64,000 nt of DNA, taken from contig JABURQ010000020.1 in NCBI GenBank assembly GCA_014762625.1, positions 1 through 64,000 of the forward strand, given 5' to 3'. Shown piece by piece: positions 50,201 to 57,423 of the stretch. Under the pieces are notes generated by a model. It worked only from the letters and a program-made list of their open reading frames with translations, ran no database searches and was not told where the DNA came from. Each line of letters begins with the position of its first letter. Position 1 is the stretch's first letter. Source of the stretch: Planctomycetaceae bacterium. Lineage in GTDB: Bacteria; Planctomycetota; Planctomycetia; Planctomycetales; Planctomycetaceae. The translations under genes and the position numbers were made by a program.

Positions 50201-51095
50201 CAACCAGCACCTCGTAGAACATCATCAAGCCGATGCCGCCGTGCAGCAGCACAATCCCGGCGCGCTTCTTAAAGACCAGAATGCAGCCGACGAGTAAGAC
50301 CACTCCCGCGAAGGTCCCTTTGACGAGTTGCCAGAGAATGCGCATTCCGGAATCGTCGATCGGCACTTGCGATCCGTTCCAGAACATCCAGACCAACAGC
50401 GGCACAGACAGCACAATCCCCAGAGACATCAACGCTCGATGCCATTTTTTATCCGGGTCGGCTTTGAAAATCCCCACTCCCAGCGTCCCGATCAATCCCA
50501 CCAGCGCCACTTGCATCCCGCGCCAGAGAATATTCCAGGAAACCTGATAGTCGGTTTGGACGTCTTTGCCGGAGCCGCTGATGATGACGCCCCAGGTGAC
50601 CAACATGCCGATCGCCAGAACCCCGAGCCCGATCCACAAGCGGGATCCTTTGGCCTGGGTTTTGAATCGAATGGTATGGGCGGCGATGAGGTTAACGGCC
50701 ATCACCATACCGATCAGCCACCCTTTGGGAAACGGAAATCGCATCCATTCCGGTAGATCCCAGGGCGATCCCGATCCCGTAAACGCGGGAGGGAAGAAAA
50801 TCTGGACGGGGATACTGACGAAGAATTGTTCGAGATGAATCCACGGGAAATCGGAGGTGAGTACGCGACTGAAATCGACGCGGAAGTAAACATCGATCAC
50901 TTCCCAGATATCCATCGACACCTGGGCCAGGGTCCCGAATAACACGATCGCAATCGACAGCGCAAACAGCACGACCGTCAGTTTCAGGGACGCGAGCGGT
51001 GCGAGAATGGCGTTCGCGGTCTTCCCGAAGTTGAGTCGAGCATCTTCGCGCGGCTGGTCGGCCGCGCTTCTGTAGGTCGGTGTTTGTGTGGCCAT
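47298..51095 (-). CDS. ccsBA: Cytochrome c biogenesis protein CcsBA fusion (ResB-ResC)
   Basis: A 1,265-residue membrane protein joining CcsB (ResB) and CcsA (ResC), the system II synthase that carries haem across the membrane and attaches it to apocytochrome c. The N-half starts with helices (LASLKLTVVLFALSIAIVLFG) and contains a large periplasmic section up to the helix MIPYVSCMIVAVGMLAQF. A long hydrophilic segment (about 600-930), absent from shorter CcsBA proteins, follows. The C-half has repeated helices and the haem-binding WWD-type motif WGRFWGWDPKENGALI with flanking His residues (HARWGG). It is several hundred residues longer than typical fusions. The repeat lipoprotein gene lies 54 bp upstream in the same direction. 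Confidence 0.93.
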   Translation of the reverse strand: MATQTPTYRSAADQPREDARLNFGKTANAILAPLASLKLTVVLFALSIAIVLFGTLAQVSMDIWEVIDVYFRVDFSRVLTSDFPWIHLEQFFVSIPVQIFFPPAFTGSGSPWDLPEWMRFPFPKGWLIGMVMAVNLIAAHTIRFKTQAKGSRLWIGLGVLAIGMLVTWGVIISGSGKDVQTDYQVSWNILWRGMQVALVGLIGTLGVGIFKADPDKKWHRALMSLGIVLSVPLLVWMFWNGSQVPIDDSGMRILWQLVKGTFAGVVLLVGCILVFKKRAGIVLLHGGIGLMMFYEVLVGVAADEAQMHIVEGETVNFARDIRKLELAVTKPLNDEEDQVTVVPGSVLKEYFPGNKHEEQFISDEELPFDIRIDEYIQNARLTRASGEDQKKVTGGFGKEFAPEPVAAATGASSSEQVDQPSAYVTITEKGNPDKILSKNLLSVQPASMDQGETVTVGDEEYQVFLRFKRLYKPYSVYLENAEQINYEGTRTPRDYSSQIVLQDKETDNTLEAKIWMNNPLRYSGETFYQSGMFDDPNGPDSTTLSVVTNTGWMIPYVSCMIVAVGMLAQFLLTLGRFLNRKEREQTPVEAAMGSELDEESSSSAPQPTERSWKSNVGIWFPLAITLLMAFYLGSHLRTPEPEEGEINLYAFGQIPVREQGRLKPLDSVARNTLRALSKKVEFKDLNDEKQPAIQFLIDLMTPVKGTDPDSDEKFMIGTRADGYEIFYIENLEAQQFLDLENRKGFLYSFDEISAPPENEEEAQQYPSKVDKLQAHLEKVSAIQKGEKEGKISLMDLKLQEVAEKIQIYSQIREGFLPKDLFRLPTEEEFMRNREEAIARIQQIQQLRAAYPEYLSRLQAPLLIPTMDLDVEEVDPDEPKYEDDWEYYPVSVVETEIAEFVNQPVNPLTKQFTKIREAYAEKDVKDFNRAVAGYLAFLDNAPPPGMDKERIAYEAYFNHTSLYYYAAVISVFAFILGLLSWIGWSVPLRNAAFWITVFLLVVHTYGLASRIYISGRPPVTNLYSSAIFIGWGAIALGLLLEWLYPIGIAVVISSAMSFGTLLIAQFLAIGEDTIGVLQAVLDTQFWLATHVVCITFGYATTFVAGFLGLAYFVRGFLTPTLEKSASRDLIRMIYGILCFSIFFSFVGTVLGGLWADDSWGRFWGWDPKENGALIIVLWNALVLHARWGGMVKDRGLACLAMGGNIATSWSWFGVNQLGVGLHSYGFTEGVLFALGVFCLVQLAIIAVAAAVPQNQWWSFKRHAMDG

Positions 51096-51149
51096 GAATG
51101 CCCCGCGATAATAAGTTGGAGTGTGGTGTAGGCTTGGTTTGGTAGGGTG

Positions 51150-52283
51150 TCAGAATTCGATCGATTTCACGAACGCTTCAAAGTGTTTCATTTCCTCTTC
51201 GGCGATCGACGACGGCCCTTTCAGTTTGATAAACCAGTTCCGACCGTCGCGATTGATAATCGCTCCCAGGATCGCTTCCTCTTCACCCATCAGTTTGACG
51301 TAATCCGCGGTAAATCCCGAGCCGATCAGGTTTATTTTCTGTTCCGACAGTTCCGCTTCCGTCCAGCTCGGCAACATGATCTGCCCCCGCCAACGATTCA
51401 CGTTATCGAGCAATGATCCACTTTGTCCTGAGAGGGGGATGACGGTGATTTCGGCGGTGTTATCGCCGTCTCCGACCACGTAGGCGGCGCGTCTCATCGA
51501 ACTCAGTTCCCCCTGTTTCCAATGATCGGGGGGAGAGAATGTCGGATCGCCGGAAGCGGTGGGAGGCGTCACGGGAGGTTGAGGACGCGACGCGCCCATG
51601 TTGGCGAAGGGAGGACCTCCTCCCGAAGACATCTCGCCAACGAAGTCAATCAGAACGGCTTTCCCCGCCGGTGTCGTGATGGAGACAATTTCTCCCTCGT
51701 CCTCCGGAAGAATTTCGCCGTCTTCGTCGCCGGTCAGGGCCTTCAGGTATTGATCGGTTTCGAGATCCGAGAGCCCGAGTTGACCTCTCCAGCGATTGAT
51801 ATTGGCGACGGCTCCCTCCACTTCATCGGCAGGGCTCGGAAGCATGCTGATGCTTAACTCGGGACCGCCGGGGCCGACCTGATACGTGGTGAATCGCATC
51901 GGCTTGCCGGGAAGTTCACTCCAATCGTCGGGGATTTCCCAGGTCGGTTTTCCGTTTTCAAATCTCGTGGAGGCGACGAAGGTTCCAAACGGCTCTCGCA
52001 ATTGAGCGCCGATATCCGGAGGAGCCGTCAGTTTAAAAAACCAGGTGTTTTCCGGCTGACGCAAAATCGCCGCCAGCATCCGTGTCGGTTCAACCGGCCC
52101 CCCTTGAGAAGCCATTGGAGGCGTCATGGAGATCGGCTTCGCTTTGGGAGCCGTATACGTGTGGATACTTTCCTGCTCGCAGCCGGACATACCTGACAAA
52201 CTGGCGATCAGGAGGAGCAAAGTCGCGCGGCGCAACACAGGAAGCTTGTGGATGAAAATTGATTCTGAGCTGGAATACATCAT
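51150..52283 (-). CDS. Repeat-built lipoprotein of unknown function
   Basis: A 377-residue lipoprotein: hydrophobic segment then lipobox GMSGC. It contains two related modules. Module B occurs twice in tandem: WEIPDDWSELPGKPMRFTTY with INRWRGQLGL, and FSPPDHWKQGELSSMRRAAY with VNRWRGQIML. Module A, reading MLAAILRQPENTWFFKL in the first third, recurs at the end as ILGAIINRDGRNWFIKL followed by FEAFVKSIEF. The order is A-B-B-A. No known family is recognised; the folds may be small alpha-beta sandwiches. It sits 54 bp upstream of ccsBA and may assist cytochrome c assembly at the membrane, which is inference from position only. The ATG at 52281-52283 is preferred to the TTG two codons earlier. 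Confidence 0.75.
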   Translation of the reverse strand: MMYSSSESIFIHKLPVLRRATLLLLIASLSGMSGCEQESIHTYTAPKAKPISMTPPMASQGGPVEPTRMLAAILRQPENTWFFKLTAPPDIGAQLREPFGTFVASTRFENGKPTWEIPDDWSELPGKPMRFTTYQVGPGGPELSISMLPSPADEVEGAVANINRWRGQLGLSDLETDQYLKALTGDEDGEILPEDEGEIVSITTPAGKAVLIDFVGEMSSGGGPPFANMGASRPQPPVTPPTASGDPTFSPPDHWKQGELSSMRRAAYVVGDGDNTAEITVIPLSGQSGSLLDNVNRWRGQIMLPSWTEAELSEQKINLIGSGFTADYVKLMGEEEAILGAIINRDGRNWFIKLKGPSSIAEEEMKHFEAFVKSIEF

Positions 52284-53028
52284 TGGCAACAGTCCCCCCT
52301 GAGGACGGGACTGCCTTGTTGTGGGTGAAAGGTTGATTGTGAAGCCTGCCGGTCAGTGGGCTGGAAATTTCCGGCATCGTCTGGGCGGTCAGGCAGGTAA
52401 TCGTGTCCACCCTGGGGAAGGTTGTCTCATTATACACACCGCTCATCGGATGAGTTGCTGAGTCGGAAATTTTCCGTCGCATCCATCCTGAATGATGAAA
52501 AACGCTGCTAACCCATTATAGACGAGTGGATTCCGGAAAGTACACCACTTAAAAAAAGTCGTGACACACAATCCCCACCACGTTCCCTGTCGGTTGTTGC
52601 TTTTCGCGTGGTACGAACAGAGCCGGCTCTCCGGTTACGTCCCCTGAAAGTGAAGTGTTTGGACTGTTTGACAACAAAGTGACATCAAATGGAGACGCAA
52701 TTTCCCGAATTGGCATGTGGAATGCCTTTTAGACTCCCGTTCCAAGCATTCAGCAATCAGAAGATTGGAGAAATTTGATTGTAAACTCCTGTTGCAAGGA
52801 GTCTTACGATCAACTACAGAACCACCCCCCAACCGGCAAGGATTGCCGGAAAGGGACCGGGAAATTGTAACATTTTCACTATCTTTCCCGTTTTTACATT
52901 TCGCAACGGCAAGGATGCCAAGCAGATACGAAAAGAACCTCAGTCCGGCTCCCGATTGAGAAGAGAGCCCGATTGTGTTTCGGATCCGCCTGATTTCCGG
53001 CCATCGCGGAGCAAGCAGGAGGTCCGAA
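52284..53028. other. Divergent intergenic region before the thioredoxin-protease gene
   Basis: These 745 bp separate the lipoprotein operon from the divergent thioredoxin-trypsin gene. Apart from the promoter-like site and palindrome at 52429-52454 I see no gene; the frames that are open are short and do not resemble proteins. The right half (about 52500-52950) is more AT-rich with A- and T-runs and could hold the promoter of the fusion gene. Confidence 0.5.
52429..52454 (-). promoter_or_regulatory. Probable promoter and palindrome for the lipoprotein-ccsBA operon
   Basis: On the minus strand TATAAT occupies 52429-52434, an exact -10 consensus, about 146 bp before the lipoprotein start. The palindrome CTCATC-G-GATGAG at 52442-52454 lies in the spacer just upstream and could be an operator. 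The -35 box is not convincing. Confidence 0.4.
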
Positions 53029-54594
53029 ATGAATTCGTTATCCGCACTCGTCCTGACGCTTTCAACACTCGGAGGAGCGCCGCAAGGCGAACTTCTCGAC
53101 TTTACGGCAACCTGGTGCGGTCCCTGCCAGTCTGTCGCGCCGACAGTCGAACGCCTCAAACGAAAAGGCTACCCGATACGGAAAGTCGATGTCGACAAGC
53201 ATCCCGAACTCGCCGCCCGCTATGGCGTCGACTCGATTCCTCAGTTTGTCCTGGTGATTGATGGGAAGCCCAAACAGCGTCTGATCGGTCCGCAATCCGA
53301 GGCGACTCTCGCCGGCTTGATGGCCCAGATTCCTCGCGGAGAACCCCAACATCCGGAAGCTTCTGCGGAGAGTAAGGTGGCCGAAGATGATCGACCACTG
53401 TTACGGCGCGGGATTCCGTTGCCGTTTCTGGGAAAAAGCAAAGACATCTCGGCGGAGGACGTTGAGACTGTGCGGGCTCAGAATGATGACACAACCGAAG
53501 CTGTCACTCAAAAGCTCGACTCTGGCCAATCGAACAGCCCCACTCGAAATCCGATGGAAGCCGCCGTTCGCCTGCGGGTGAATCAGGGAGGAAGCATCAA
53601 CTTCGGTACCGGAACGATCATCGAAAGCCGACCGGAATACACGTTGATATTGAGTTGCGGACATATCTTTCGAGGGGCCGATTCCTCAACGCGTATCGCC
53701 GTCGATTATTATGACGGCGAGGAGCCGACCACCTGGGCCGGGAGGCTCGTTCGTTTCAACGACAAATCGGATGTCGGACTGGTCATTGTGAAACCGGAGA
53801 GAGTTCTTCCTGCAGTTCGGATTTCTTCTCGTCCGGACAATGTCTCGAAACGAGAGCTGGTTTTCAGCATCGGTTGCGGCAATGGTGAGCCTCCCACACG
53901 TTGGCAAATGTTCGTGAAATCCGTCGATCAATTCGTCGGTTCGAGCATCATTGAATGCACGCAAGCCCCCGTCTCCGGTCGTTCCGGCGGAGGGTTGTTC
54001 AATCGATCCGGAGAACTGATCGGCGTTTGTATGGCAGCCGATCGGAAACGTAATTCCGGCCTGTATGCAGGTTTGAAAGAAGTTCACAAATTATTGGATG
54101 CCTCGTCGCTCTCCGCCTTGTACCGGCAACCGGAGGAGACCAAAACAGTCGTTTCCGATGATCGAGAATCGACGCCGCGCCCTATGCCTCGTGAAGAATC
54201 TGTGGAAGAACCCATGCAAACTCAAGGAGACACCGCTGCTTCAGTCGTCAGTCGCACACATCCTCTCACCGATTCCGAAATCGATGCCATCGCCGCCGCT
54301 TTGCAGACTTCGAGTCGGTCAGGCGTCACGATCAGTATCGACAATGATCCGAAAGTTGAAGAGGGTTACCAGATCGTCATCAGCAATCGTACGGAACTGC
54401 CCGAACGAACCGTGACGAAAGTGGCGTTGCCGAATTCCTCTTCGGAGCCGTCTCGCGGATCACAAGAACAGATTTCGACGAACAATCTACAACCGGGCCA
54501 AACTCTGGCGTGGGATAATCTTCTCGATTCCCAACACACGACTCAGGATCCTACACCTTCCAACGAACAACTTCTTCCGGCCTGGGCCCGTTGA
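53029..54594 (+). CDS. Secreted thioredoxin-trypsin-like protease fusion
   Basis: A 521-residue protein. A short hydrophobic segment (about 4-18) leads into a thioredoxin domain with the redox motif WCGPC (C30, C33) and the cis-Pro SIPQFVLV. After a linker comes a chymotrypsin/trypsin-fold domain (about 175-360): H212 in SCGHIF, D248 in KSDVGLVIV and S319 in SGRSGGGLF form a complete triad. The rest (about 370-521) is Ser/Thr/Glu-rich and probably disordered. A perfect AGGAGG six bases before ATG 53029 fixes the start. It likely works in the periplasm; whether the hydrophobic stretch is a cleaved signal peptide is uncertain since the thioredoxin strand begins soon after. The combination is uncommon. 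Confidence 0.85.
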   Translation: MNSLSALVLTLSTLGGAPQGELLDFTATWCGPCQSVAPTVERLKRKGYPIRKVDVDKHPELAARYGVDSIPQFVLVIDGKPKQRLIGPQSEATLAGLMAQIPRGEPQHPEASAESKVAEDDRPLLRRGIPLPFLGKSKDISAEDVETVRAQNDDTTEAVTQKLDSGQSNSPTRNPMEAAVRLRVNQGGSINFGTGTIIESRPEYTLILSCGHIFRGADSSTRIAVDYYDGEEPTTWAGRLVRFNDKSDVGLVIVKPERVLPAVRISSRPDNVSKRELVFSIGCGNGEPPTRWQMFVKSVDQFVGSSIIECTQAPVSGRSGGGLFNRSGELIGVCMAADRKRNSGLYAGLKEVHKLLDASSLSALYRQPEETKTVVSDDRESTPRPMPREESVEEPMQTQGDTAASVVSRTHPLTDSEIDAIAAALQTSSRSGVTISIDNDPKVEEGYQIVISNRTELPERTVTKVALPNSSSEPSRGSQEQISTNNLQPGQTLAWDNLLDSQHTTQDPTPSNEQLLPAWAR

Positions 54595-54610
54595 CTGAGC
54601 GAAATGCGGG

Positions 54611-55099
54611 CTAACCCGTCTTGCGAGATTTCAGGTTGATAAGTCCGGTCAGGATCGGTGCCGAAGAAAGACAGTCGCTCGTTTCTCGAGGCGTGTGACT
54701 GGTTGTCTGAGGCTCTTCGGAAAGCTCCACGTTCAGTAGCTCCTGAAGGAATCGCGTTCTCCGCACCACTCCCAGAAACTGGTCCCCGGAAAACACGGGA
54801 ATTTCCACGGCCCGGCTATCCCGAAAAAAAACCGCTGCCTGAAGCAGCGGTTGTGTGGATTCGAGTGTCTCTCCCAGTGGGGAAGCGAGATCACTGAGCG
54901 TTTGCGTTTGCAGTTCGCCCCGGACATACGCCTTAATGATTTTGTAATCGGGGATCGTTCCCCTGACCCGCCCGTCGTCTCCAGTTAGGTAGATTCGATC
55001 AGATTGACAACGTGCCATTATTTCAATGGCAGCAGTGATCGAAGATCGATGGGAGATGGTAAGTCGGGTTTCGACGATCTCGCCAATCAGTTTTGTCAT
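54611..55099 (-). CDS. CBS-domain protein
   Basis: A 162-residue protein made of a pair of CBS motifs (about 1-60 and 65-130), which bind adenosine nucleotides and act as energy or ligand sensors. Landmarks are TISHRSSITAAIEIMARCQSD with VRGTIPDYKIIKAYV, then ESTQPLLQAAVFF with VFSGDQFLGVVRRT. A Ser/Thr-rich tail follows. GGAGG lies seven bases before the ATG at 55097-55099. It converges with the thioredoxin-protease gene (16-bp gap) and stands near a hybrid kinase that has its own CBS pair, so both may read the same ligand. Confidence 0.85.
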   Translation of the reverse strand: MTKLIGEIVETRLTISHRSSITAAIEIMARCQSDRIYLTGDDGRVRGTIPDYKIIKAYVRGELQTQTLSDLASPLGETLESTQPLLQAAVFFRDSRAVEIPVFSGDQFLGVVRRTRFLQELLNVELSEEPQTTSHTPRETSDCLSSAPILTGLINLKSRKTG

Positions 55100-55811
55100 G
55101 GTTTCCCCTCCGGAAGCACTCGGAAGGCCGGAATCATTTGGCCCCGTCAACAAACCTCTTCTATTGATTCAATCGACTATTAAGGTCGTTTTTCCTCTCT
55201 TTTTTTCCGTTCTTTTGCGAAGTTCCAGAATCCTTACTCGCTCCAAGACGATTTCGCGGGATGCACTCTAAGAGCGTGTCTTCTAATTCGCTTTTCGAGG
55301 CGAGAATGAGCGAACTGTTGCCCGATTAAGGCGGTCGAAACAGTCGAATCCTCCAGCATGGCTGGATTGTTGAAATCGCTTGTGAGCGAATTCAACGCGT
55401 CCGATTTTTGATGATCAATGCCAATTAAAACCGTTCCTGGAACGGATTCGACGATGCAGACCAACGAAAAGCGGGTGACTGGCTTGCCATTCGTAGCCAA
55501 AATGGAATTTGAAGACAGGCCCTAATTTGCCTGACACTGTTGCTGAGGGCGCCACCGACAATCAATTCTTGGGAAGATTGCTTGATTCCCTCTTCTCTAA
55601 CCGCGACATTCGATTTCACCGTCACAATCCGCAACGCCGGCTGTGGCTCATCGGCCCGCTAGGATATTCGCCTTCCTTTAGAATGTTTTTCTAGGGAGGC
55701 CCTTTTTTTTCAGACTCGTTATGACGTGTCCCTCAAACTTCAGCTATTATTGAGGGAATTTAGGCTCGTTTACCCTGCCCTAAACGTAGAATCCCTCGTT
55801 AGCAGCCTCTC
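55100..55811. other. Intergenic region before the Ser/Thr kinase
   Basis: These 712 bp contain no recognised gene. The only protein-like frame is at 55234-55500 on the minus strand, listed separately. Near 55690-55710 a short AGGG-AGG-CCCT stem followed by eight T residues looks like a weak terminator for a plus-strand transcript, but no gene precedes it. The segment is more AT-rich than its neighbours. Confidence 0.45.
55234..55500 (-). CDS. Doubtful small ORF, no known family
   Basis: An 88-codon frame with a TTG start and no ribosome site. Its sequence (VTRFSLVCIVESVPGTVLIG, then HQKSDALNSLTSDFNNP) is protein-like in composition and ends with a basic segment. The next upstream minus-strand frame (55425-55634) overlaps it, so a frameshifted remnant is possible. 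I cannot assign it. Confidence 0.25.
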   Translation of the reverse strand: MATNGKPVTRFSLVCIVESVPGTVLIGIDHQKSDALNSLTSDFNNPAMLEDSTVSTALIGQQFAHSRLEKRIRRHALRVHPAKSSWSE

Positions 55812-57287
55812 ATGGCAGATGAACAACAAGAATCTGTCTCTGACAGTCAAGAACTTCTCGTCAATGATGATGACGGCCTCATGGAGCCCGATCATACATT
55901 TGGGCGCTACCGGTTCGAACGTTCTCTCGGGAGCGGCGCGATGGCGACGGTTCTGCTGGCGACGGATACGGTGTTGGGACGCAAAGTCGCCTTAAAGGTT
56001 CCGCTGATCCGTCCGGAAGCGAACGACCGCGACATCCAGAAACGCTTTCTGCGAGAAGCGAAAGCCGCCGCACGCCTATCTCATCCCAATATCTGCCAGA
56101 TTCACGACGTAGGGGTGGTGGAGAACTCGCTGTACATCTCGATGGCTTACATCGAGGGGATTTCTTTGATGCAGGTCATCGATGAGACGGAGAAATTCGA
56201 AGAAAAGGAAATCGCGCATCTCGTTCGGGGGATCGCGTCCGCGGTGGCCGAGGCTCACAGCCAGGGAGTGCTTCATCGGGATCTGAAACCTGGAAATATC
56301 ATGGTCGATCGCCGGGGCGAACCGGTGGTTCTCGACTTCGGCCTGGCCAGTTTTTTTACCAAGAACGAAGACTCGTTGATGACTCTGGAAGGACACGCAT
56401 TAGGAACTCCCGCCTACATGTCCCCGGAACAAGCCACTAACGAGCAGGAACTCACCCCCGCCACCGACATCTACAGTCTCGGTGTCATCATGTGGGAACT
56501 GATCACCGGCGAACGCCTTTACTCCGGGGACACCATGCAAATCCTCGGGCAAATCGTCCACGGTGAAATGATCAAACCGTCGACCAAGCGTCCCGGGGTT
56601 TCCCCCGATCTGGAGGCGATTTGTTTGAAAGCTCTGGCCAAAAGGCCCAGCGAACGTTTTCGGTCGATGGATGATTTCGTCCTCGCCGTCGAGGGATGGT
56701 TGCAGTTGCGAGGCGTGAAGGTTCTGGGAGATTCCGGGTCGGGTATTCTGATCGAATCGCAAACCGATATCTCCGTTCCCGATTTTGAGGCGGTCCTCGA
56801 TCAAACTCGTCACGAAATTGAAGTGGTCTCGCGGATGCGTGAGCAGCGATGGATGTACGTGATTGCCTTTCTGGCCGGGATTATCGGCTTGTTGCTCTAT
56901 CTGTTGTGGGGACAAATGCAAAAGCTTCCGGACAGTGTGAACGCGAATGCGATCGATTCGGAAACCTCAACGGCTCCCTCCCCGGACGGTCGATTCGAGG
57001 AAGGCAGACTCGACTTTCATCTCAATCCACCCCGACCGGAGATGTCGATTGATGAGTTGTTCTCGAACTATGATGTCAACAACGATGAGCGACTGGAACC
57101 GTATGAATTCCCGCGCCACATCATTCGCCGCGCCGATACGAATAACGACGATTTGCTCAACAAGGATGAATTAGAGACTGCGTTCGAACAACTCGGACCG
57201 AAGGTCTTGATGCGTCCACCGAACGGTCAGCGTCCCGGCGAACGACCGCGACCCAATCCTCCCCCTCCTCCGCGGAATCGATATTGA
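55812..57287 (+). CDS. Transmembrane Ser/Thr protein kinase with C-terminal EF-hands
   Basis: A 491-residue Hanks-type kinase. The kinase domain (about 33-300) has the Gly loop LGSGAMATV (third Gly is Ala), catalytic K62 in VALKVPL, HRDLKPGN with D157, and DFG at 175-177, plus GTPAYMSPEQ in the activation segment, so it should be active. One membrane helix follows (about 347-366). The short outer part carries two calcium-binding EF-hand loops, DVNNDERLEPYE (421-432) and DTNNDDLLNKDE (442-453), each with Asp/Asn at 1, 3, 5 and Glu at 12, then a Pro-rich tail. This suggests a kinase sensing external calcium. A double-FHA protein encoded 3 kb away could read its phosphothreonines. Confidence 0.93.
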   Translation: MADEQQESVSDSQELLVNDDDGLMEPDHTFGRYRFERSLGSGAMATVLLATDTVLGRKVALKVPLIRPEANDRDIQKRFLREAKAAARLSHPNICQIHDVGVVENSLYISMAYIEGISLMQVIDETEKFEEKEIAHLVRGIASAVAEAHSQGVLHRDLKPGNIMVDRRGEPVVLDFGLASFFTKNEDSLMTLEGHALGTPAYMSPEQATNEQELTPATDIYSLGVIMWELITGERLYSGDTMQILGQIVHGEMIKPSTKRPGVSPDLEAICLKALAKRPSERFRSMDDFVLAVEGWLQLRGVKVLGDSGSGILIESQTDISVPDFEAVLDQTRHEIEVVSRMREQRWMYVIAFLAGIIGLLLYLLWGQMQKLPDSVNANAIDSETSTAPSPDGRFEEGRLDFHLNPPRPEMSIDELFSNYDVNNDERLEPYEFPRHIIRRADTNNDDLLNKDELETAFEQLGPKVLMRPPNGQRPGERPRPNPPPPPRNRY

Positions 57288-57423
57288 AGGCGGTTTTCTT
57301 CATCGATTATTCACAGAATGGTCTCCAAATTTGTCGTCCGATTTTGACAGAATGAGACCTCCATCTTCTCGTCAATAGAGTTGTTGGATGGTTTTTCTTC
57401 AACGCTGAATCGAAGGCGCAATC

